The notes: generated from the sequence alone by a model not told the origin. 64,000 nucleotides of DNA from Streptomyces sp. NRRL B-1140 (GCF_001280065.1 NZ_LGEA01000136.1:62001-126000); one strand, 5' to 3'. Counted from the first letter of the stretch, positions 1 through 10,033 are shown. Program-made: numbers and translations.

Positions 1-183
1 GGTCCGACGGCTCGCGGTTCGCAGGCCGGCGGCATCGTCACCACCGAGGCGCCGATCCACGTCTCCAACGTCCAGCTGGTCGTGGAGAAGGACGGCAACA
101 AGGTCGTGACCCGCGTCGGTTACCGCTTCGACGACGAAGGCAACAAGATCCGCGTTGCCAAGCGGACGGGTGAGGACATCTGA
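1..183 (+). CDS. rplX: Ribosomal protein L24, C-terminal part (cut by window start)
   Basis: The window opens inside this gene; 60 codons and the stop remain. The fragment begins [18 protein letters not shown] and continues with VSNVQLV and [14 protein letters not shown], typical of the C-terminal half of bacterial L24, an assembly-initiating protein that binds 23S rRNA domain I. The N-terminal KOW part lies outside. Its TGA shares one base with the ATG of rplE, so the two are translationally coupled, as expected in the spc operon. Confidence 0.95.
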   Translation, partial: GPTARGSQAGGIVTTEAPIHVSNVQLVVEKDGNKVVTRVGYRFDDEGNKIRVAKRTGEDI

Positions 184-740
184 TGACGACCACCACCAGC
201 CCGCGTCTGAAGCAGAAGTACCGTGAGGAGATCACGGGCAAGCTGCGTGACGAGTTCAAGTACGAGAACGTCATGCAGATCCCCGGTCTCGTCAAGATCG
301 TGGTCAACATGGGTGTGGGCGACGCCGCCCGCGACTCCAAGCTGATCGAGGGTGCCATCAAGGACCTCACCACGATCACCGGTCAGAAGCCGGCCGTCAC
401 CAAGGCCCGCAAGTCCATCGCGCAGTTCAAGCTGCGTGAGGGCCAGCCGATCGGTGCCCACGTCACGCTTCGTGGCGACCGCATGTGGGAGTTCCTGGAC
501 CGCACCCTGTCGCTCGCGCTGCCGCGCATCCGCGACTTCCGCGGCCTGTCCCCCAAGCAGTTCGACGGCCGTGGCAACTACACCTTCGGTCTCACGGAGC
601 AGGTCATGTTCCACGAGATCGACCAGGACAAGATCGACCGCACCCGGGGTATGGACATCACCGTGGTGACCACGGCGACCAACGACGCTGAGGGCCGCGC
701 GCTCCTTCGTCACCTCGGCTTCCCCTTCAAGGAGGCGTGA
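183..740 (+). CDS. rplE: 50S ribosomal protein L5
   Basis: 185 aa, the usual actinobacterial length. L5 binds 5S rRNA and the central protuberance of the large subunit and contacts the P-site tRNA. Recognisable stretches are [24 protein letters not shown] and [16 protein letters not shown], with the conserved end [13 protein letters not shown]. The ATG overlaps the rplX stop. It sits in the standard order L24-L5-S14-S8-L6. Confidence 0.98.
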   Translation: MTTTTSPRLKQKYREEITGKLRDEFKYENVMQIPGLVKIVVNMGVGDAARDSKLIEGAIKDLTTITGQKPAVTKARKSIAQFKLREGQPIGAHVTLRGDRMWEFLDRTLSLALPRIRDFRGLSPKQFDGRGNYTFGLTEQVMFHEIDQDKIDRTRGMDITVVTTATNDAEGRALLRHLGFPFKEA

Positions 741-745
741 GCGAG

Positions 746-931
746 ATGGCGAAGAAGGCTCTGATCGCTAAGGCTGCTCGCAAGCCCAAGTTCGGTGTGC
801 GTGGCTACACCCGTTGCCAGCGCTGCGGCCGCCCGCACTCCGTGTACCGCAAGTTCGGCCTCTGCCGCGTGTGCCTTCGTGAGATGGCTCACCGTGGCGA
901 GCTGCCGGGCGTGACCAAGAGCTCCTGGTAA
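746..931 (+). CDS. rpsN: 30S ribosomal protein S14, zinc-binding type Z
   Basis: 61 aa, the short type of S14. Two CxxC pairs (Cys24/27 and Cys40/43) form the zinc site, so this is the housekeeping zinc form, not the zinc-independent paralogue that Streptomyces induces under Zur control. A GTG nine bases upstream is in frame, but the ATG at 746 with AGGAGG-like sequence at 730-735 gives the normal [10 protein letters not shown] start. Located 5 nt after rplE. S14 assembles into the 30S head. Confidence 0.96.
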   Translation: MAKKALIAKAARKPKFGVRGYTRCQRCGRPHSVYRKFGLCRVCLREMAHRGELPGVTKSSW

Positions 932-934
932 TCC

Positions 935-946
935 CCCTTATAAGGG
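935..946. terminator. Small palindrome after rpsN
   Basis: A perfect 12-bp palindrome, CCCTTATAAGGG, lies 3 nt after the rpsN stop, at the start of a 239-bp gap before rpsH. The gap splits the spc operon here, so the palindrome may be a weak terminator or processing point. It has no loop and no T-run, so a terminator role is uncertain. Confidence 0.3.
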
Positions 947-1170
947 ATTCGCAGGGCTCTCGGTAAGCACGTAGGGGTGGCAGGACGCCCGGCCCGCATG
1001 GCTTAGGCTTGTGGGGTTGGGCGTCTGCCGCCGCCCGTACCGCGGACACCTGTCCGCTCATTGAATGCTTACTACGCCGTAGGTCCACCGCGCCGCACCC
1101 GTCCCGTCTCGGATCGGGGAGAGGGATGGCGCACCAGGAAACCCCGGCGAGAGAGGCCGAAGGCCAATTC

Positions 1171-1569
1171 ATGACCATGACTGATCCGATCGCAGACATG
1201 CTGACGCGTCTGCGGAACGCGAACTCGGCATACCACGACTCTGTGACGATGCCGGCGTCCAAGATCAAGTCGCACATCGCGGAGATCCTCCAGCAGGAGG
1301 GCTTCATCACGGGCTGGAAGGTCGAGGACGCCGAGGTCGGCAAGAACCTCGTCCTGGAGCTGAAGTTCGGCCCCAACCGTGAGCGCTCCATCGCGGGCAT
1401 CAAGCGGATCTCCAAGCCCGGTCTCCGGGTGTACGCGAAGTCCACCAACCTGCCGAAGGTTCTCGGCGGCCTGGGCGTGGCCATCATCTCCACGTCCCAC
1501 GGTCTCCTGACCGACAAGCAGGCGCAGAAGAAGGGCGTGGGTGGGGAAGTCCTCGCCTACGTCTGGTAA
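1171..1569 (+). CDS. rpsH: 30S ribosomal protein S8
   Basis: 132 aa, the standard length. S8 binds helix 21 of 16S rRNA and is a primary assembly protein; in E. coli it also represses the spc operon. The protein starts [18 protein letters not shown] and ends [11 protein letters not shown], both diagnostic. In-frame GTG and ATG codons further upstream would add non-conserved sequence and are rejected. A second ATG two codons in (1177) is an alternative start. The 239-bp gap from rpsN suggests an extra promoter, but I see no convincing -35/-10 pair. Confidence 0.97.
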   Translation: MTMTDPIADMLTRLRNANSAYHDSVTMPASKIKSHIAEILQQEGFITGWKVEDAEVGKNLVLELKFGPNRERSIAGIKRISKPGLRVYAKSTNLPKVLGGLGVAIISTSHGLLTDKQAQKKGVGGEVLAYVW

Positions 1570-1593
1570 TTCGGGAACGGAGGAGAGACAGCA

Positions 1594-2133
1594 ATGTCGC
1601 GTATCGGCAAGCTCCCCATCCCGGTTCCCGCCGGCGTGGACGTCACCATCGACGGCCGTACGGTCTCGGTCAAGGGCCCCAAGGGCGAACTGACCCACAC
1701 CGTCATCGCGCCGATCGACATCGCGAAGGCCGAGGACGGCACCCTTCAGGTGCTGCGGCCGAACGACGAGCGGCAGAGCAAGGCCCTGCACGGCCTGTCC
1801 CGCACGCTGGTGGCGAACATGATCACCGGTGTGACCACGGGATACGTCAAGAAGCTCGAAATCAGCGGTGTCGGCTACCGTGTCCTGGCCAAGGGCTCCA
1901 ACCTGGAGTTCTCCCTGGGCTACAGCCACCCGATCCTGGTCGAGGCCCCCGAGGGCATCACCTTCAAGGTGGAGTCCCCGACCCGCTTCTCGGTCGAGGG
2001 CATCGACAAGCAGAAGGTCGGCGAGGTTGCGGCCAACATCCGCAAGCTGCGCAAGCCCGACCCGTACAAGGCCAAGGGCGTCAAGTACGAGGGCGAAGTC
2101 ATCCGCCGCAAGGTCGGAAAGGCGGGTAAGTAA
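1594..2133 (+). CDS. rplF: 50S ribosomal protein L6
   Basis: 179 aa. L6 consists of two repeats of the same fold and binds 23S rRNA near the sarcin-ricin loop. It starts [17 protein letters not shown], and the C-terminal rRNA-binding signature [15 protein letters not shown] is intact. A strong ribosome-binding site, GGAGGAGA, precedes the ATG. It follows rpsH by 24 nt and is followed 3 nt later by rplR. Confidence 0.98.
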   Translation: MSRIGKLPIPVPAGVDVTIDGRTVSVKGPKGELTHTVIAPIDIAKAEDGTLQVLRPNDERQSKALHGLSRTLVANMITGVTTGYVKKLEISGVGYRVLAKGSNLEFSLGYSHPILVEAPEGITFKVESPTRFSVEGIDKQKVGEVAANIRKLRKPDPYKAKGVKYEGEVIRRKVGKAGK

Positions 2134-2136
2134 GCC

Positions 2137-2520
2137 ATGGCATACGGGCAGAAGATCCTTAAGGGCGACGCCTACAAGCGCGCCGCGATCAAGCGCCGCC
2201 ACATCCGTATCCGTAAGCACATCAACGGTACGGCGGAGCGTCCGCGCCTGGTCGTCACCCGCTCGAACCGCCACATCGTGGCCCAGGTGATCGACGACAT
2301 CAAGGGGCACACCCTGGCGTCGGCGTCCACCCTGGACACCTCGATCCGCGGTGGCGAGGGCGACAAGTCCGCGCAGGCCAAGCAGGTCGGCGCCCTGGTC
2401 GCCGAGCGCGCCAAGGCCGCCGGTGTCGAGGCCGTCGTGTTCGACCGTGGTGGTAACCAGTACGCGGGGCGCATCGCCGCCCTGGCGGACGCCGCCCGCG
2501 AGGCCGGACTCAAGTTCTGA
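2137..2520 (+). CDS. rplR: 50S ribosomal protein L18
   Basis: 127 aa. L18 binds 5S rRNA together with L5. Features are the basic N-terminus ([20 protein letters not shown]), then [15 protein letters not shown] and the C-terminal [24 protein letters not shown]. Spacing of 3 nt from rplF shows the same transcript. Confidence 0.98.
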   Translation: MAYGQKILKGDAYKRAAIKRRHIRIRKHINGTAERPRLVVTRSNRHIVAQVIDDIKGHTLASASTLDTSIRGGEGDKSAQAKQVGALVAERAKAAGVEAVVFDRGGNQYAGRIAALADAAREAGLKF

Positions 2521-2561
2521 GTCGGTTCCGTAGCTAGCGGAAACAGAGAGAGGTAATTCCA

Positions 2562-3167
2562 ATGGCTGGACCCCAGCGCCGCGGTGGCGGTGCCGGTGGC
2601 GGCGAGCGGCGGGACCGGAAGGGCCGTGACGGCGGCGCTGCTGCCGCCGAGAAGACCGCGTACGTTGAGCGCGTCGTCGCGATCAACCGCGTCGCCAAGG
2701 TTGTGAAGGGTGGTCGTCGCTTCAGCTTCACCGCGCTGGTCGTGGTGGGCGACGGTGACGGCACCGTGGGTGTCGGTTACGGCAAGGCCAAGGAGGTGCC
2801 GGCCGCCATCGCCAAGGGTGTTGAGGAGGCCAAGAAGCACTTCTTCAAGGTCCCCCGTATCCAGGGCACCATCCCGCACCCGATCCAGGGTGAGAAGGCT
2901 GCCGGCGTCGTGCTCCTGAAGCCCGCGTCGCCCGGTACCGGTGTTATCGCCGGTGGTCCGGTGCGTGCCGTGCTCGAGTGCGCCGGTATCCACGACGTGC
3001 TGTCGAAGTCGCTCGGCTCCGACAACGCGATCAACATCGTGCACGCGACCGTGGAGGCCCTGAAGGGTCTGCAGCGTCCCGAGGAGATCGCGGCCCGCCG
3101 TGGTCTGCCCCTCGAGGACGTCGCCCCCGCGGCTCTTCTCCGTGCGCGTGCCGGGGCGGGTGCGTAA
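2562..3167 (+). CDS. rpsE: 30S ribosomal protein S5
   Basis: 201 aa, longer than the E. coli protein because of a Gly/Arg-rich N-terminal extension (about residues 1-28) common in actinobacteria. The double-stranded RNA-binding part ([20 protein letters not shown], then [12 protein letters not shown]) and the C-terminal domain ([16 protein letters not shown]) are intact. S5 helps control decoding accuracy. RBS GAGAGAGG lies before the ATG. rpmD follows after 2 nt. Confidence 0.98.
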   Translation: MAGPQRRGGGAGGGERRDRKGRDGGAAAAEKTAYVERVVAINRVAKVVKGGRRFSFTALVVVGDGDGTVGVGYGKAKEVPAAIAKGVEEAKKHFFKVPRIQGTIPHPIQGEKAAGVVLLKPASPGTGVIAGGPVRAVLECAGIHDVLSKSLGSDNAINIVHATVEALKGLQRPEEIAARRGLPLEDVAPAALLRARAGAGA

Positions 3168-3169
3168 TC

Positions 3170-3352
3170 ATGGCGCAGCTCAAGATTACGCAGGTCAAGT
3201 CCTACATCGGCAGCAAGCAGAACCACCGTGACACCCTGCGTTCCCTTGGTCTCAAGGGCATCAACACGCAGGTCGTCAAGGAGGACCGCCCCGAGTTCCG
3301 CGGCATGGTGCACACCGTCCGCCACCTCGTGACGGTCGAGGAGGTCGACTGA
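3170..3352 (+). CDS. rpmD: 50S ribosomal protein L30
   Basis: 60 aa. It starts [20 protein letters not shown] and contains [13 protein letters not shown], the L30 signature region. L30 sits on the back of the large subunit near 5S rRNA. Packed between rpsE (2 nt) and rplO (2 nt). In-frame upstream sequence overlaps rpsE and is not part of the protein. Confidence 0.96.
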   Translation: MAQLKITQVKSYIGSKQNHRDTLRSLGLKGINTQVVKEDRPEFRGMVHTVRHLVTVEEVD

Positions 3353-3354
3353 TC

Positions 3355-3810
3355 ATGGCGGAGCAGAACCCGCTCAAGATCCACAACCTCCGTCCTGCCC
3401 CGGGCGCCAAGACCGCCAAGACCCGTGTCGGTCGTGGTGAGGCGTCGAAGGGTAAGACGGCCGGTCGTGGTACCAAGGGCACGAAGGCCCGTTACCAGGT
3501 TCCGGAGCGCTTCGAGGGTGGCCAGATGCCCCTCCACATGCGTCTCCCGAAGCTGAAGGGCTTCAAGAACCCGTTCAAGACCGAGTTCCAGGTCGTGAAC
3601 CTCGACAAGCTGGCCGCGCTCTACCCCGAGGGTGGCGAGGTCACCGTCGAGGGTCTGGTGGCCAAGGGGGCCGTTCGCAAGAACAGCCTCGTCAAGGTCC
3701 TCGGCCAGGGCGAGATCTCCGTGGCGCTGCAGGTGACGGTCGACGCCGTCTCCGGCTCTGCCAAGGAGAAGATCACCGCCGCCGGCGGTTCCGTCACCGA
3801 GCTCGTCTGA
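3355..3810 (+). CDS. rplO: 50S ribosomal protein L15
   Basis: 151 aa. L15 has a long basic Gly-rich N-terminal arm that enters the 23S rRNA core ([20 protein letters not shown]) followed by a globular domain ending in GSVTELV. It is the last ribosomal gene before secY; a strong hairpin follows 33 nt after the stop. Confidence 0.97.
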   Translation: MAEQNPLKIHNLRPAPGAKTAKTRVGRGEASKGKTAGRGTKGTKARYQVPERFEGGQMPLHMRLPKLKGFKNPFKTEFQVVNLDKLAALYPEGGEVTVEGLVAKGAVRKNSLVKVLGQGEISVALQVTVDAVSGSAKEKITAAGGSVTELV

Positions 3811-3842
3811 ACACCACAGGCGTCTCGATGACCTGAACGATC

Positions 3843-3882
3843 CCGACCGGGGATACTCCACATAAGGGGTATCCCCGGTCGG
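3843..3882 (+). terminator. Hairpin between rplO and secY
   Basis: A perfect 14-bp inverted repeat (CCGACCGGGGATAC paired with GTATCCCCGGTCGG) with a 12-nt loop. There is only a short T-containing tail, which is usual for actinobacterial terminators. It would end or attenuate transcription of the ribosomal genes ahead of secY-adk-map. Confidence 0.65.
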
Positions 3883-3971
3883 TCGTTCCTAGGGCGGCAG
3901 TCTCGCCGGTAAGGTGGCCTGCACTGCCCTCTTTTCACAGGGTGCTTCACTTCGGGCACTCTGAGCGGCAG

Positions 3972-4000
3972 TTGACCGTTACCCATGTCGTTGTTCTATT
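3972..4000 (+). promoter_or_regulatory. Possible promoter for secY-adk-map
   Basis: TTGACC at 3972-3977 and TCTATT at 3995-4000 are separated by 17 bp. The -35 is good but the -10 is weak. Position after the rplO terminator and 55 bp before the secY start is sensible. Confidence 0.35.
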
Positions 4001-4054
4001 GGACTCTCAAGACGTCACCCTTGACGCAGTTGCGCGGGGGTCGCAGGAGGCACC

Positions 4055-5368
4055 GTGCTCACCGCGTTCGCCCGGGCGTTCAGGACGCCCGACCTGCGCA
4101 AGAAGCTGCTCTTCACGCTCGGCATCATCGTGGTCTACCGGGTCGGTACGCACATCCCGATCCCCGGCGTCGACTACCGGAACGTCCAGACCTGTATCGA
4201 CAACGCCCAGGCCAACCAGGGCATCTTCGGCCTGGTCAACATGTTCAGCGGCGGCGCGCTGCTGCAGATCACGATCTTCGCGCTGGGCATCATGCCGTAC
4301 ATCACGGCGAGCATCATTCTGCAGCTGCTGACCGTGGTGATCCCGCGCCTGGAAGCCCTGAAGAAGGAGGGCCAGGCCGGCACGGCGAAGATCACGCAGT
4401 ACACCCGCTACCTGACGATCGCCCTCGCCATCCTCCAGGGCACCGGCCTCGTCGCCACCGCCCGCAGCGGCGCTCTCTTCTCGGGCTGCCCGGTGGCCAG
4501 CCAGATCGTCCCCGACCAGTCGATCTTCGTCACCATCACCATGGTCATCACGATGACCGCCGGTACGGCCGCCGTGATGTGGCTCGGTGAGCTCATCACC
4601 GACCGCGGCATCGGCAACGGCATGTCGATCCTGATGTTCATCTCGATCGCCGCCACCTTCCCGTCCGCCCTGTGGGCCATCAAGCAGGAGGGCTCCCTGG
4701 CCGGCGGCTGGATCGAGTTCGGCACGGTCATCCTGGTCGGCTTCGCCATGGTCGGCCTGGTTGTCTTCGTCGAGCAGGCCCAGCGCCGCATCCCGGTCCA
4801 GTACGCCAAGCGGATGATCGGCCGTCGTTCCTACGGCGGTACGTCCACCTACATCCCTCTCAAGGTGAACCAGGCGGGTGTGATCCCCGTCATCTTCGCC
4901 TCGTCGCTGCTCTACATCCCGGCGCTGATCGCTCAGTTCGCGGGAGGTACTTCGGGCTGGAAGACCTGGATCGAGCAACACTTCGTCAAGGGCGATCACC
5001 CGTACTACATCGCTACGTACTTCCTGCTGATCGTCTTCTTCGCCTTCTTCTACGTCGCGATCTCGTTCAACCCCGAGGAAGTCGCCGACAACATGAAGAA
5101 GTATGGTGGCTTCATCCCGGGCATCCGGGCTGGCCGACCGACCGCTGAGTACCTGAGCTACGTACTCAACCGGATCACCTGGCCGGGTTCGCTGTACTTG
5201 GGACTGATCGCTCTCGTGCCGACGATGGCGTTGGCTGGTTTCGGGGCAAACCAGAACTTCCCGTTCGGCGGGACCAGCATCCTGATCATCGTGGGTGTCG
5301 GTCTCGAGACCGTGAAGCAGATCGAGAGCCAGCTCCAGCAGCGCAATTACGAAGGGTTCCTCCGCTGA
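4055..5368 (+). CDS. secY: Preprotein translocase subunit SecY
   Basis: 437 aa, ten predicted membrane segments. SecY is the protein-conducting channel of the plasma membrane, working with SecE, SecG and SecA. Recognisable parts are [16 protein letters not shown] at the start, [29 protein letters not shown], and the cytoplasmic loop [15 protein letters not shown] and [19 protein letters not shown]. The GTG start has RBS GCAGGAGG. The stop shares one base with the adk start, so secY and adk are coupled. Confidence 0.98.
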   Translation: MLTAFARAFRTPDLRKKLLFTLGIIVVYRVGTHIPIPGVDYRNVQTCIDNAQANQGIFGLVNMFSGGALLQITIFALGIMPYITASIILQLLTVVIPRLEALKKEGQAGTAKITQYTRYLTIALAILQGTGLVATARSGALFSGCPVASQIVPDQSIFVTITMVITMTAGTAAVMWLGELITDRGIGNGMSILMFISIAATFPSALWAIKQEGSLAGGWIEFGTVILVGFAMVGLVVFVEQAQRRIPVQYAKRMIGRRSYGGTSTYIPLKVNQAGVIPVIFASSLLYIPALIAQFAGGTSGWKTWIEQHFVKGDHPYYIATYFLLIVFFAFFYVAISFNPEEVADNMKKYGGFIPGIRAGRPTAEYLSYVLNRITWPGSLYLGLIALVPTMALAGFGANQNFPFGGTSILIIVGVGLETVKQIESQLQQRNYEGFLR

Positions 5369-6030
5369 TGCGAATCGTCCTCGTCGGGCCGCCGGGTGCC
5401 GGCAAGGGAACGCAGGCCGCGTTCCTGGCCAAGAACCTGTCGATCCCGCACATCTCCACGGGCGACCTGTTCCGCGCCAACATCAGCCGGCAGACGGAGC
5501 TCGGCAAGCTGGCGAAGTCCTACATGGACGCGGGCAATCTCGTCCCCGACGAGGTCACCATCGCGATGGCGAAGGACCGCATGGAGCAGCCGGACGCCGA
5601 GAACGGCTTCCTGCTGGACGGCTTCCCGCGCAACGTCTCGCAGGCCGAGGCGCTCGACGAGCTGCTCGAGACCGAGAACATGCAGCTCGACGCGGTGCTG
5701 GACCTGGAGGTCCCCGAGGACGAGGTCGTCAAGCGGATCGCCGGCCGGCGCATCTGCCGCAACGACTCCTCGCACGTCTTCCACGTGACGTACAAGCAGC
5801 CGGCCAAGGACGGCGTCTGCGACGTCTGCGGCGGCGAGCTGTACCAGCGCGACGACGACTCCGAGGAGACGGTGCGCACGCGCCTGGAGGTCTACCACAC
5901 CCAGACCGAGCCGATCATCGACTACTACAAGGCCCAGGGCCTGGTGGTCACGATCTCCGCGCTCGGCAAGGTGGAGGACGTCACGACCCGCGCCATGGAG
6001 GCGCTGAAGCGTGGCGAGGACGGCCGGTAG
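5368..6030 (+). CDS. adk: Adenylate kinase
   Basis: 220 aa, long-LID form. Adk converts AMP + ATP to 2 ADP in the cytosol. The P-loop [10 protein letters not shown] is at residues 7-16, the AMP-binding region [10 protein letters not shown] follows, and [16 protein letters not shown] and [11 protein letters not shown] are typical. The LID region has CRND and a later CDVCGG, so only three of the usual four cysteine-type zinc ligands are cysteines; zinc binding with Asp as the fourth ligand is possible. The ATG overlaps the secY stop. Confidence 0.98.
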   Translation: MRIVLVGPPGAGKGTQAAFLAKNLSIPHISTGDLFRANISRQTELGKLAKSYMDAGNLVPDEVTIAMAKDRMEQPDAENGFLLDGFPRNVSQAEALDELLETENMQLDAVLDLEVPEDEVVKRIAGRRICRNDSSHVFHVTYKQPAKDGVCDVCGGELYQRDDDSEETVRTRLEVYHTQTEPIIDYYKAQGLVVTISALGKVEDVTTRAMEALKRGEDGR

Positions 6031-6162
6031 CCGTCCGTACGCAGCTACGGCCGCGGTTCCCCTCGGGGTACCGCGGCTGCTGTGTGGAGGGGGCCTCTCT
6101 CGCGGCCCCGTATCGTTGAAGGCGTTCGTCGTCGCCGAAGGTCCAGAAAGGCCGTAGCTCCC

Positions 6163-6999
6163 ATGGTGCAGATCAAGAGCCCCGAGCAGATCGCCAAGAT
6201 GCGTGAGGCGGGGCTGGTCGTCGCCGCCATCCACGCGGCGACCCGTGAGGCCGCCGTCCCCGGGGCCACGACGAAGGATCTGGACCAGGTCGCGCGCAAG
6301 GTGCTCGCCGAGCACAACGCCAAGCCGAACTTCCTGGGCTACGGCGGCTTCCCCGCGACGATCTGCACCTCGGTGAACGAGGTCGTCGTCCACGGCATCC
6401 CGTCCGACGACGTCGTCCTCAAGGACGGGGACGTCATCTCCATCGACTGCGGCGCGATCATCGACGGCTGGCACGGCGACGCGGCCTTCACGGCCTTCGT
6501 GGGCTCCGGTCACGCTCCGGAGCTCGTCGAGCTCTCCCGGGTGACCGAGGAGTCGATGTGGGCCGGCATCGCCGCCATGAAGCAGGGCAACCGCCTGGTC
6601 GACGTGTCCCGGGCCATCGAGACGTACATCCGCCGCCAGCCCAAGCCCGGCGGCGGCAAGTACGGGATCATCGAGGACTACGGCGGCCACGGCATCGGCA
6701 CCGAGATGCACATGGACCCGCACCTGCTGAACTACGTCGACCGGCGGCGCGGCAAGGGCCCGAAGCTGGTGCCCGGCTTCTGCCTGGCCATCGAGCCGAT
6801 GGTGTCCCTGGGGACGGCGAAGACGGAGGTCCTCGAGGACGACTGGACCGTCATCACGACGGACGGTACGTGGTCCTCGCACTGGGAGCACTCGGTCGCT
6901 CTGACGGAGGAGGGGCCGCTCGTGCTGACGTCTCCCGACGGGGGGAAGGCGAAGCTCGCCGAGCTGGGCGTCGTTGCTGCGCCGGATCCGCTGGCCTGA
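6163..6999 (+). CDS. map: Methionine aminopeptidase type I
   Basis: 278 aa. It removes the N-terminal Met from new proteins and needs two divalent metals. The metal ligands are visible: Asp pair in ISIDCGAIIDGWHGDAA, His in GGHGIGTEMH, Glu in AIEPMV and Glu in HWEHSVAL. The ATG at 6163 is preceded by AGAAAGGCCG; in-frame upstream sequence is unlike MetAP. It follows adk by 132 nt and completes the secY-adk-map unit. Confidence 0.97.
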   Translation: MVQIKSPEQIAKMREAGLVVAAIHAATREAAVPGATTKDLDQVARKVLAEHNAKPNFLGYGGFPATICTSVNEVVVHGIPSDDVVLKDGDVISIDCGAIIDGWHGDAAFTAFVGSGHAPELVELSRVTEESMWAGIAAMKQGNRLVDVSRAIETYIRRQPKPGGGKYGIIEDYGGHGIGTEMHMDPHLLNYVDRRRGKGPKLVPGFCLAIEPMVSLGTAKTEVLEDDWTVITTDGTWSSHWEHSVALTEEGPLVLTSPDGGKAKLAELGVVAAPDPLA

Positions 7000-7030
7000 T
7001 CGCCTTCCGGGGCGGGTGGGCCTGCCCGAC

Positions 7031-7090
7031 GGCGGCTGCGGGTGCGTGGGGCCTGGTCGCGCAGTTCCCCGCGCCCCTTGGGCGCGCGCT
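7031..7090 (+). repeat. Streptomyces intergenic repeat, copy 1
   Basis: GC-rich element with a GGCGGCTGCGGGTG lead and the core CGCGCAGTTCCCCGCGCCCC (core about 7059-7078), between map and infA. Three other copies of the core exist in this window, all intergenic and just behind stop codons. I recall this motif as very frequent in Streptomyces chromosomes. The downstream GGGCGCG can pair with CGCGCCC, giving a hairpin. Confidence 0.75.
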
Positions 7091-7123
7091 TAAAGCCCTG
7101 CGTGCCGGGGCAGACTCTCTCGA

Positions 7124-7153
7124 TTCGTGTTTCTGAGGGCCCTGTCGTAGACT
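7124..7153 (+). promoter_or_regulatory. Promoter candidate for infA
   Basis: TTCGTG (7124-7129), 18-bp spacer, TAGACT (7148-7153). The -10 fits the principal-sigma TANNNT consensus; the -35 matches partly. It would start transcription about 75 nt before the infA GTG, after the repeat element that separates it from map. Confidence 0.5.
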
Positions 7154-7235
7154 GACTCGTCGGCTCTTGTGTACCCGCATGCCTGCATGCGGCCCGCGCA
7201 GAGTCGATCAAGGTAGTCGATTCGAAGGGCGAAGC

Positions 7236-7457
7236 GTGGCCAAGAAGCAAGGTGCCATCGAGATCGAGGGCACTGTCGTCGAGTCTCTGCCGAACGCCAT
7301 GTTCAAGGTCGAGCTCCAGAACGGCCACCAGGTCCTGGCACACATCAGCGGCAAGATGCGCATGCACTACATCCGCATCCTCCCTGACGACCGGGTCGTG
7401 GTGGAGCTGTCTCCGTACGACCTGACCCGTGGCCGGATCGTCTACCGCTACAAGTAG
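7236..7457 (+). CDS. infA: Translation initiation factor IF-1
   Basis: 73 aa, the standard IF-1 length, one OB-fold. IF-1 occupies the 30S A site during initiation. The protein reads [20 protein letters not shown], then [20 protein letters not shown] and RIVYRYK at the end, all typical. Start is the GTG at 7236 with AAGGGCG upstream; longer in-frame extensions are not conserved. rpmJ follows after 60 nt. Confidence 0.97.
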   Translation: MAKKQGAIEIEGTVVESLPNAMFKVELQNGHQVLAHISGKMRMHYIRILPDDRVVVELSPYDLTRGRIVYRYK

Positions 7458-7517
7458 ATCTTGCCCGCATCCCGCTTCCGGGCGGGGTGGTGGCACTGAC
7501 CCGGAGAACCTCACCTA

Positions 7518-7631
7518 ATGAAGGTCAAGCCGAGCGTCAAGAAGATCTGCGACAAGTGCAGGGTGATCCGCCGTCACGGCCGGGTCATGGTCATCTGCGA
7601 CAACCCGCGCCACAAGCAGCGCCAGGGCTGA
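7518..7631 (+). CDS. rpmJ: 50S ribosomal protein L36, zinc-binding C+ type
   Basis: Only 37 codons, so easily missed. It begins [14 protein letters not shown] and ends NPRHKQRQG. The zinc ligands Cys11, Cys14, Cys27 and His32 are all present, so this is the C+ housekeeping form. L36 is the smallest large-subunit protein and stabilises 23S rRNA near the peptidyl transferase region. The position infA-rpmJ-rpsM-rpsK is the canonical alpha-operon order. Confidence 0.96.
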   Translation: MKVKPSVKKICDKCRVIRRHGRVMVICDNPRHKQRQG

Positions 7632-7825
7632 CGCACGACCGATCCCTCTGCACCCTTCGCAGAGATTCGCGCGACGCGAGCTGAATATGTTCATACGCAG
7701 GACCCAGGCGAACGAGCGTCCGCCTGACACCCCCGGTTCGGAGGCTGGGGACCCAGTTCGTACCTGGTACGGCGGCTGGGCGTCGGTTCTGTGGAAGACC
7801 TCCGACAAGTAACTGGAGCCATTGA

Positions 7826-8206
7826 ATGGCACGCGTTTCCGGTGTTGACATCCCGCGCGAAAAGCGCGTGGAGATCGCCCTCACCTACGTGTTCGGCATC
7901 GGCCGGACCCTCTCCCAGCAGACGCTGGCCGCCACCGGCGTGGACCCGAACACCCGTGTTCGGGACCTCTCCGAGGAGCAGCTGGTCGCGATCCGCGAGT
8001 ACGTCGACAACAACATCAAGACCGAGGGTGACCTCCGTCGCGAGATCCAGGCCGACATCCGCCGCAAGGTCGAGATCGGTACCTACCAGGGTCTCCGTCA
8101 CCGTCGTGGTCTGCCCGTCCGCGGTCAGCGCACCAGCACCAACGCTCGTACCCGCAAGGGTCCGCGTCGCGCCATCGCCGGCAAGAAGAAGCCGGGCAAG
8201 AAGTAG
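7826..8206 (+). CDS. rpsM: 30S ribosomal protein S13
   Basis: 126 aa. S13 contacts the P-site tRNA and bridges the 30S head to L5. It contains the helix-two-turns-helix start [19 protein letters not shown] and the basic tail ([20 protein letters not shown], then [11 protein letters not shown]). ATG preceded by ACTGGAGCC. The 194-nt leader after rpmJ may hold a promoter or translational control site; TATGTT at 7686-7691 resembles a -10 but has no good -35. Confidence 0.98.
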   Translation: MARVSGVDIPREKRVEIALTYVFGIGRTLSQQTLAATGVDPNTRVRDLSEEQLVAIREYVDNNIKTEGDLRREIQADIRRKVEIGTYQGLRHRRGLPVRGQRTSTNARTRKGPRRAIAGKKKPGKK

Positions 8207-8270
8207 TCCACAGCGGACGCCTGTCCACGGTCTTCGCTGTAGGACCGACCACCTCCCGTAGGAGTTATAG

Positions 8271-8675
8271 ATGCCCCCCAAGGGTCGTCAGGGCGCTGCC
8301 AAGAAGGTGCGCCGCAAGGAAAAGAAGAACGTCGCTCACGGCCACGCGCACATCAAGAGCACGTTCAACAACACGATCGTCTCGATCACGGACCCGTCCG
8401 GCAACGTGATCTCCTGGGCCTCCGCCGGCCACGTCGGCTTCAAGGGCTCCCGGAAGTCCACGCCGTTCGCCGCGCAGATGGCCGCCGAGTCGGCTGCCCG
8501 CCGCGCCCAGGAGCACGGCATGCGCAAGGTCGACGTGTTCGTGAAGGGCCCGGGTTCCGGTCGTGAGACCGCGATCCGCTCCCTGCAGGCCACGGGCCTC
8601 GAGGTCGGCTCCATCCAGGACGTCACCCCGACCCCGCACAACGGCTGCCGTCCGCCGAAGCGCCGCCGCGTCTGA
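8271..8675 (+). CDS. rpsK: 30S ribosomal protein S11
   Basis: 134 aa. S11 lies on the 30S platform near the Shine-Dalgarno duplex. It has a basic N-terminus ([13 protein letters not shown]) followed by [20 protein letters not shown] and the conserved end [28 protein letters not shown] precedes the ATG. Coupled in order with rpsM and rpoA. Confidence 0.98.
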   Translation: MPPKGRQGAAKKVRRKEKKNVAHGHAHIKSTFNNTIVSITDPSGNVISWASAGHVGFKGSRKSTPFAAQMAAESAARRAQEHGMRKVDVFVKGPGSGRETAIRSLQATGLEVGSIQDVTPTPHNGCRPPKRRRV

Positions 8676-8706
8676 CGCGAGGCTGCTTCGCGCAGACCGT
8701 GGTTCC

Positions 8707-8741
8707 GGGCGGTACGGCTCCGTAAAAGGGCCGTATCGCCC
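8707..8741 (+). terminator. Hairpin between rpsK and rpoA
   Basis: A 12-bp stem with one G-U type mismatch (GGGCGGTACGGC with GCCGTATCGCCC) and an 11-nt loop. It may attenuate transcription, protect mRNA ends or adjust rpoA level. No T-run follows. Confidence 0.4.
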
Positions 8742-8829
8742 GTACCCTTGCAGTACCCGCACTTTCCCGGTGCGGTTTCCGTCGGGCGTCAAATAGCGGG
8801 CGCCCACGAAAGAAGGATCTGATCCACAC

Positions 8830-9852
8830 ATGCTGATCGCTCAGCGTCCCTCGTTGACCGAAGAGGTCGTCGACGAGTTCCGCTCCCGGTTCGTGATCGA
8901 GCCGCTGGAGCCGGGCTTCGGTTACACCCTCGGCAACTCCCTGCGCCGCACCCTCCTGTCGTCGATCCCCGGTGCCGCTGTCACCAGCATCCGCATCGAC
9001 GGCGTCCTGCACGAGTTCACCACCGTGCCGGGCGTCAAGGAGGACGTCACCGACCTGATCCTCAACATCAAGCAGCTGGTCGTCTCCTCGGAGCACGACG
9101 AGCCGGTCGTGATGTACCTGCGCAAGCAGGGCCCGGGTCTGGTCACCGCCGCCGACATCGCGCCCCCGGCCGGTGTCGAGGTGCACAACCCCGACCTGGT
9201 CCTCGCCACGCTCAACGGCAAGGGCAAGCTGGAGATGGAGCTGACGGTCGAGCGCGGCCGCGGTTACGTCTCCGCCGTGCAGAACAAGCAGGTCGGCCAG
9301 GAGATCGGCCGGATCCCGGTCGACTCCATCTACTCGCCGGTCCTCAAGGTCACGTACAAGGTCGAGGCCACGCGTGTCGAGCAGCGGACCGACTTCGACA
9401 AGCTGATCGTCGACGTCGAGACCAAGCAGGCCATGCGTCCGCGTGACGCCATGGCGTCGGCCGGCAAGACCCTGGTCGAGCTGTTCGGTCTGGCCCGCGA
9501 GCTCAACATCGACGCCGAGGGCATCGACATGGGCCCGTCCCCCACGGACGCCGCCCTGGCCGCCGACCTGGCGCTGCCGATCGAGGAGCTGGAGCTCACC
9601 GTTCGGTCGTACAACTGCCTCAAGCGCGAGGGCATCCACTCCGTGGGTGAGCTCGTGGCGCGTTCCGAGGCCGACCTGCTCGACATCCGCAACTTCGGTG
9701 CGAAGTCGATCGACGAGGTCAAGGCGAAGCTGGCGGGTATGGGCCTGGCGCTCAAGGACTCGCCTCCCGGGTTCGACCCGACCGCTGCGGCGGACGCGTT
9801 CGGCGCGGACGACGACGCGGACGCGGGCTTCGTGGAGACCGAGCAGTACTAA
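8830..9852 (+). CDS. rpoA: DNA-directed RNA polymerase alpha subunit
   Basis: 340 aa. The N-terminal domain (about 1-230; [20 protein letters not shown], later [19 protein letters not shown] region) dimerises and assembles beta/beta'. The C-terminal domain (about 250-320; [19 protein letters not shown], then [13 protein letters not shown]) contacts UP elements and activators. The tail is Asp-rich ([16 protein letters not shown]). It is essential and sits in its usual place before rplQ. Confidence 0.98.
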   Translation: MLIAQRPSLTEEVVDEFRSRFVIEPLEPGFGYTLGNSLRRTLLSSIPGAAVTSIRIDGVLHEFTTVPGVKEDVTDLILNIKQLVVSSEHDEPVVMYLRKQGPGLVTAADIAPPAGVEVHNPDLVLATLNGKGKLEMELTVERGRGYVSAVQNKQVGQEIGRIPVDSIYSPVLKVTYKVEATRVEQRTDFDKLIVDVETKQAMRPRDAMASAGKTLVELFGLARELNIDAEGIDMGPSPTDAALAADLALPIEELELTVRSYNCLKREGIHSVGELVARSEADLLDIRNFGAKSIDEVKAKLAGMGLALKDSPPGFDPTAAADAFGADDDADAGFVETEQY

Positions 9853-9879
9853 GAGCTCGGGCCGTCCGGTCCGTTCTCG

Positions 9880-9960
9880 GGCGCGGGTGCGCTGTGGCTT
9901 GTCGCGCAGTTCCCCGCGCCCCTTCCGGGAGCGCCCCTGCGGGGCGGCTCCCGGATCTCT
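9880..9960 (+). repeat. Streptomyces intergenic repeat, copy 2
   Basis: Contains GTGGCTTGTCGCGCAGTTCC and the rest of the core at about 9894-9922, directly after rpoA. It is followed by CCGGGAGCGCC/GGCGGCTCCCGG, an inverted repeat around CCTGCGG that gives a strong hairpin at 9925-9956. Between rpoA and rplQ the element may act as attenuator or mRNA end-protector. Confidence 0.75.
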
Positions 9961-10033
9961 GACAGGCAACCGTCTGCTCAGATACTGACCCCGGTACCTG
10001 ATACGGCCGGGGCAGACACCTAGGAGAAACACC

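Noticed and set aside
1072..2562. Long open frame on the minus strand across rpsH-rplF-rplR (496 codons)
   Set aside because: It is the antisense shadow of GC-rich ribosomal genes; no known domain and the opposite strand is certain.
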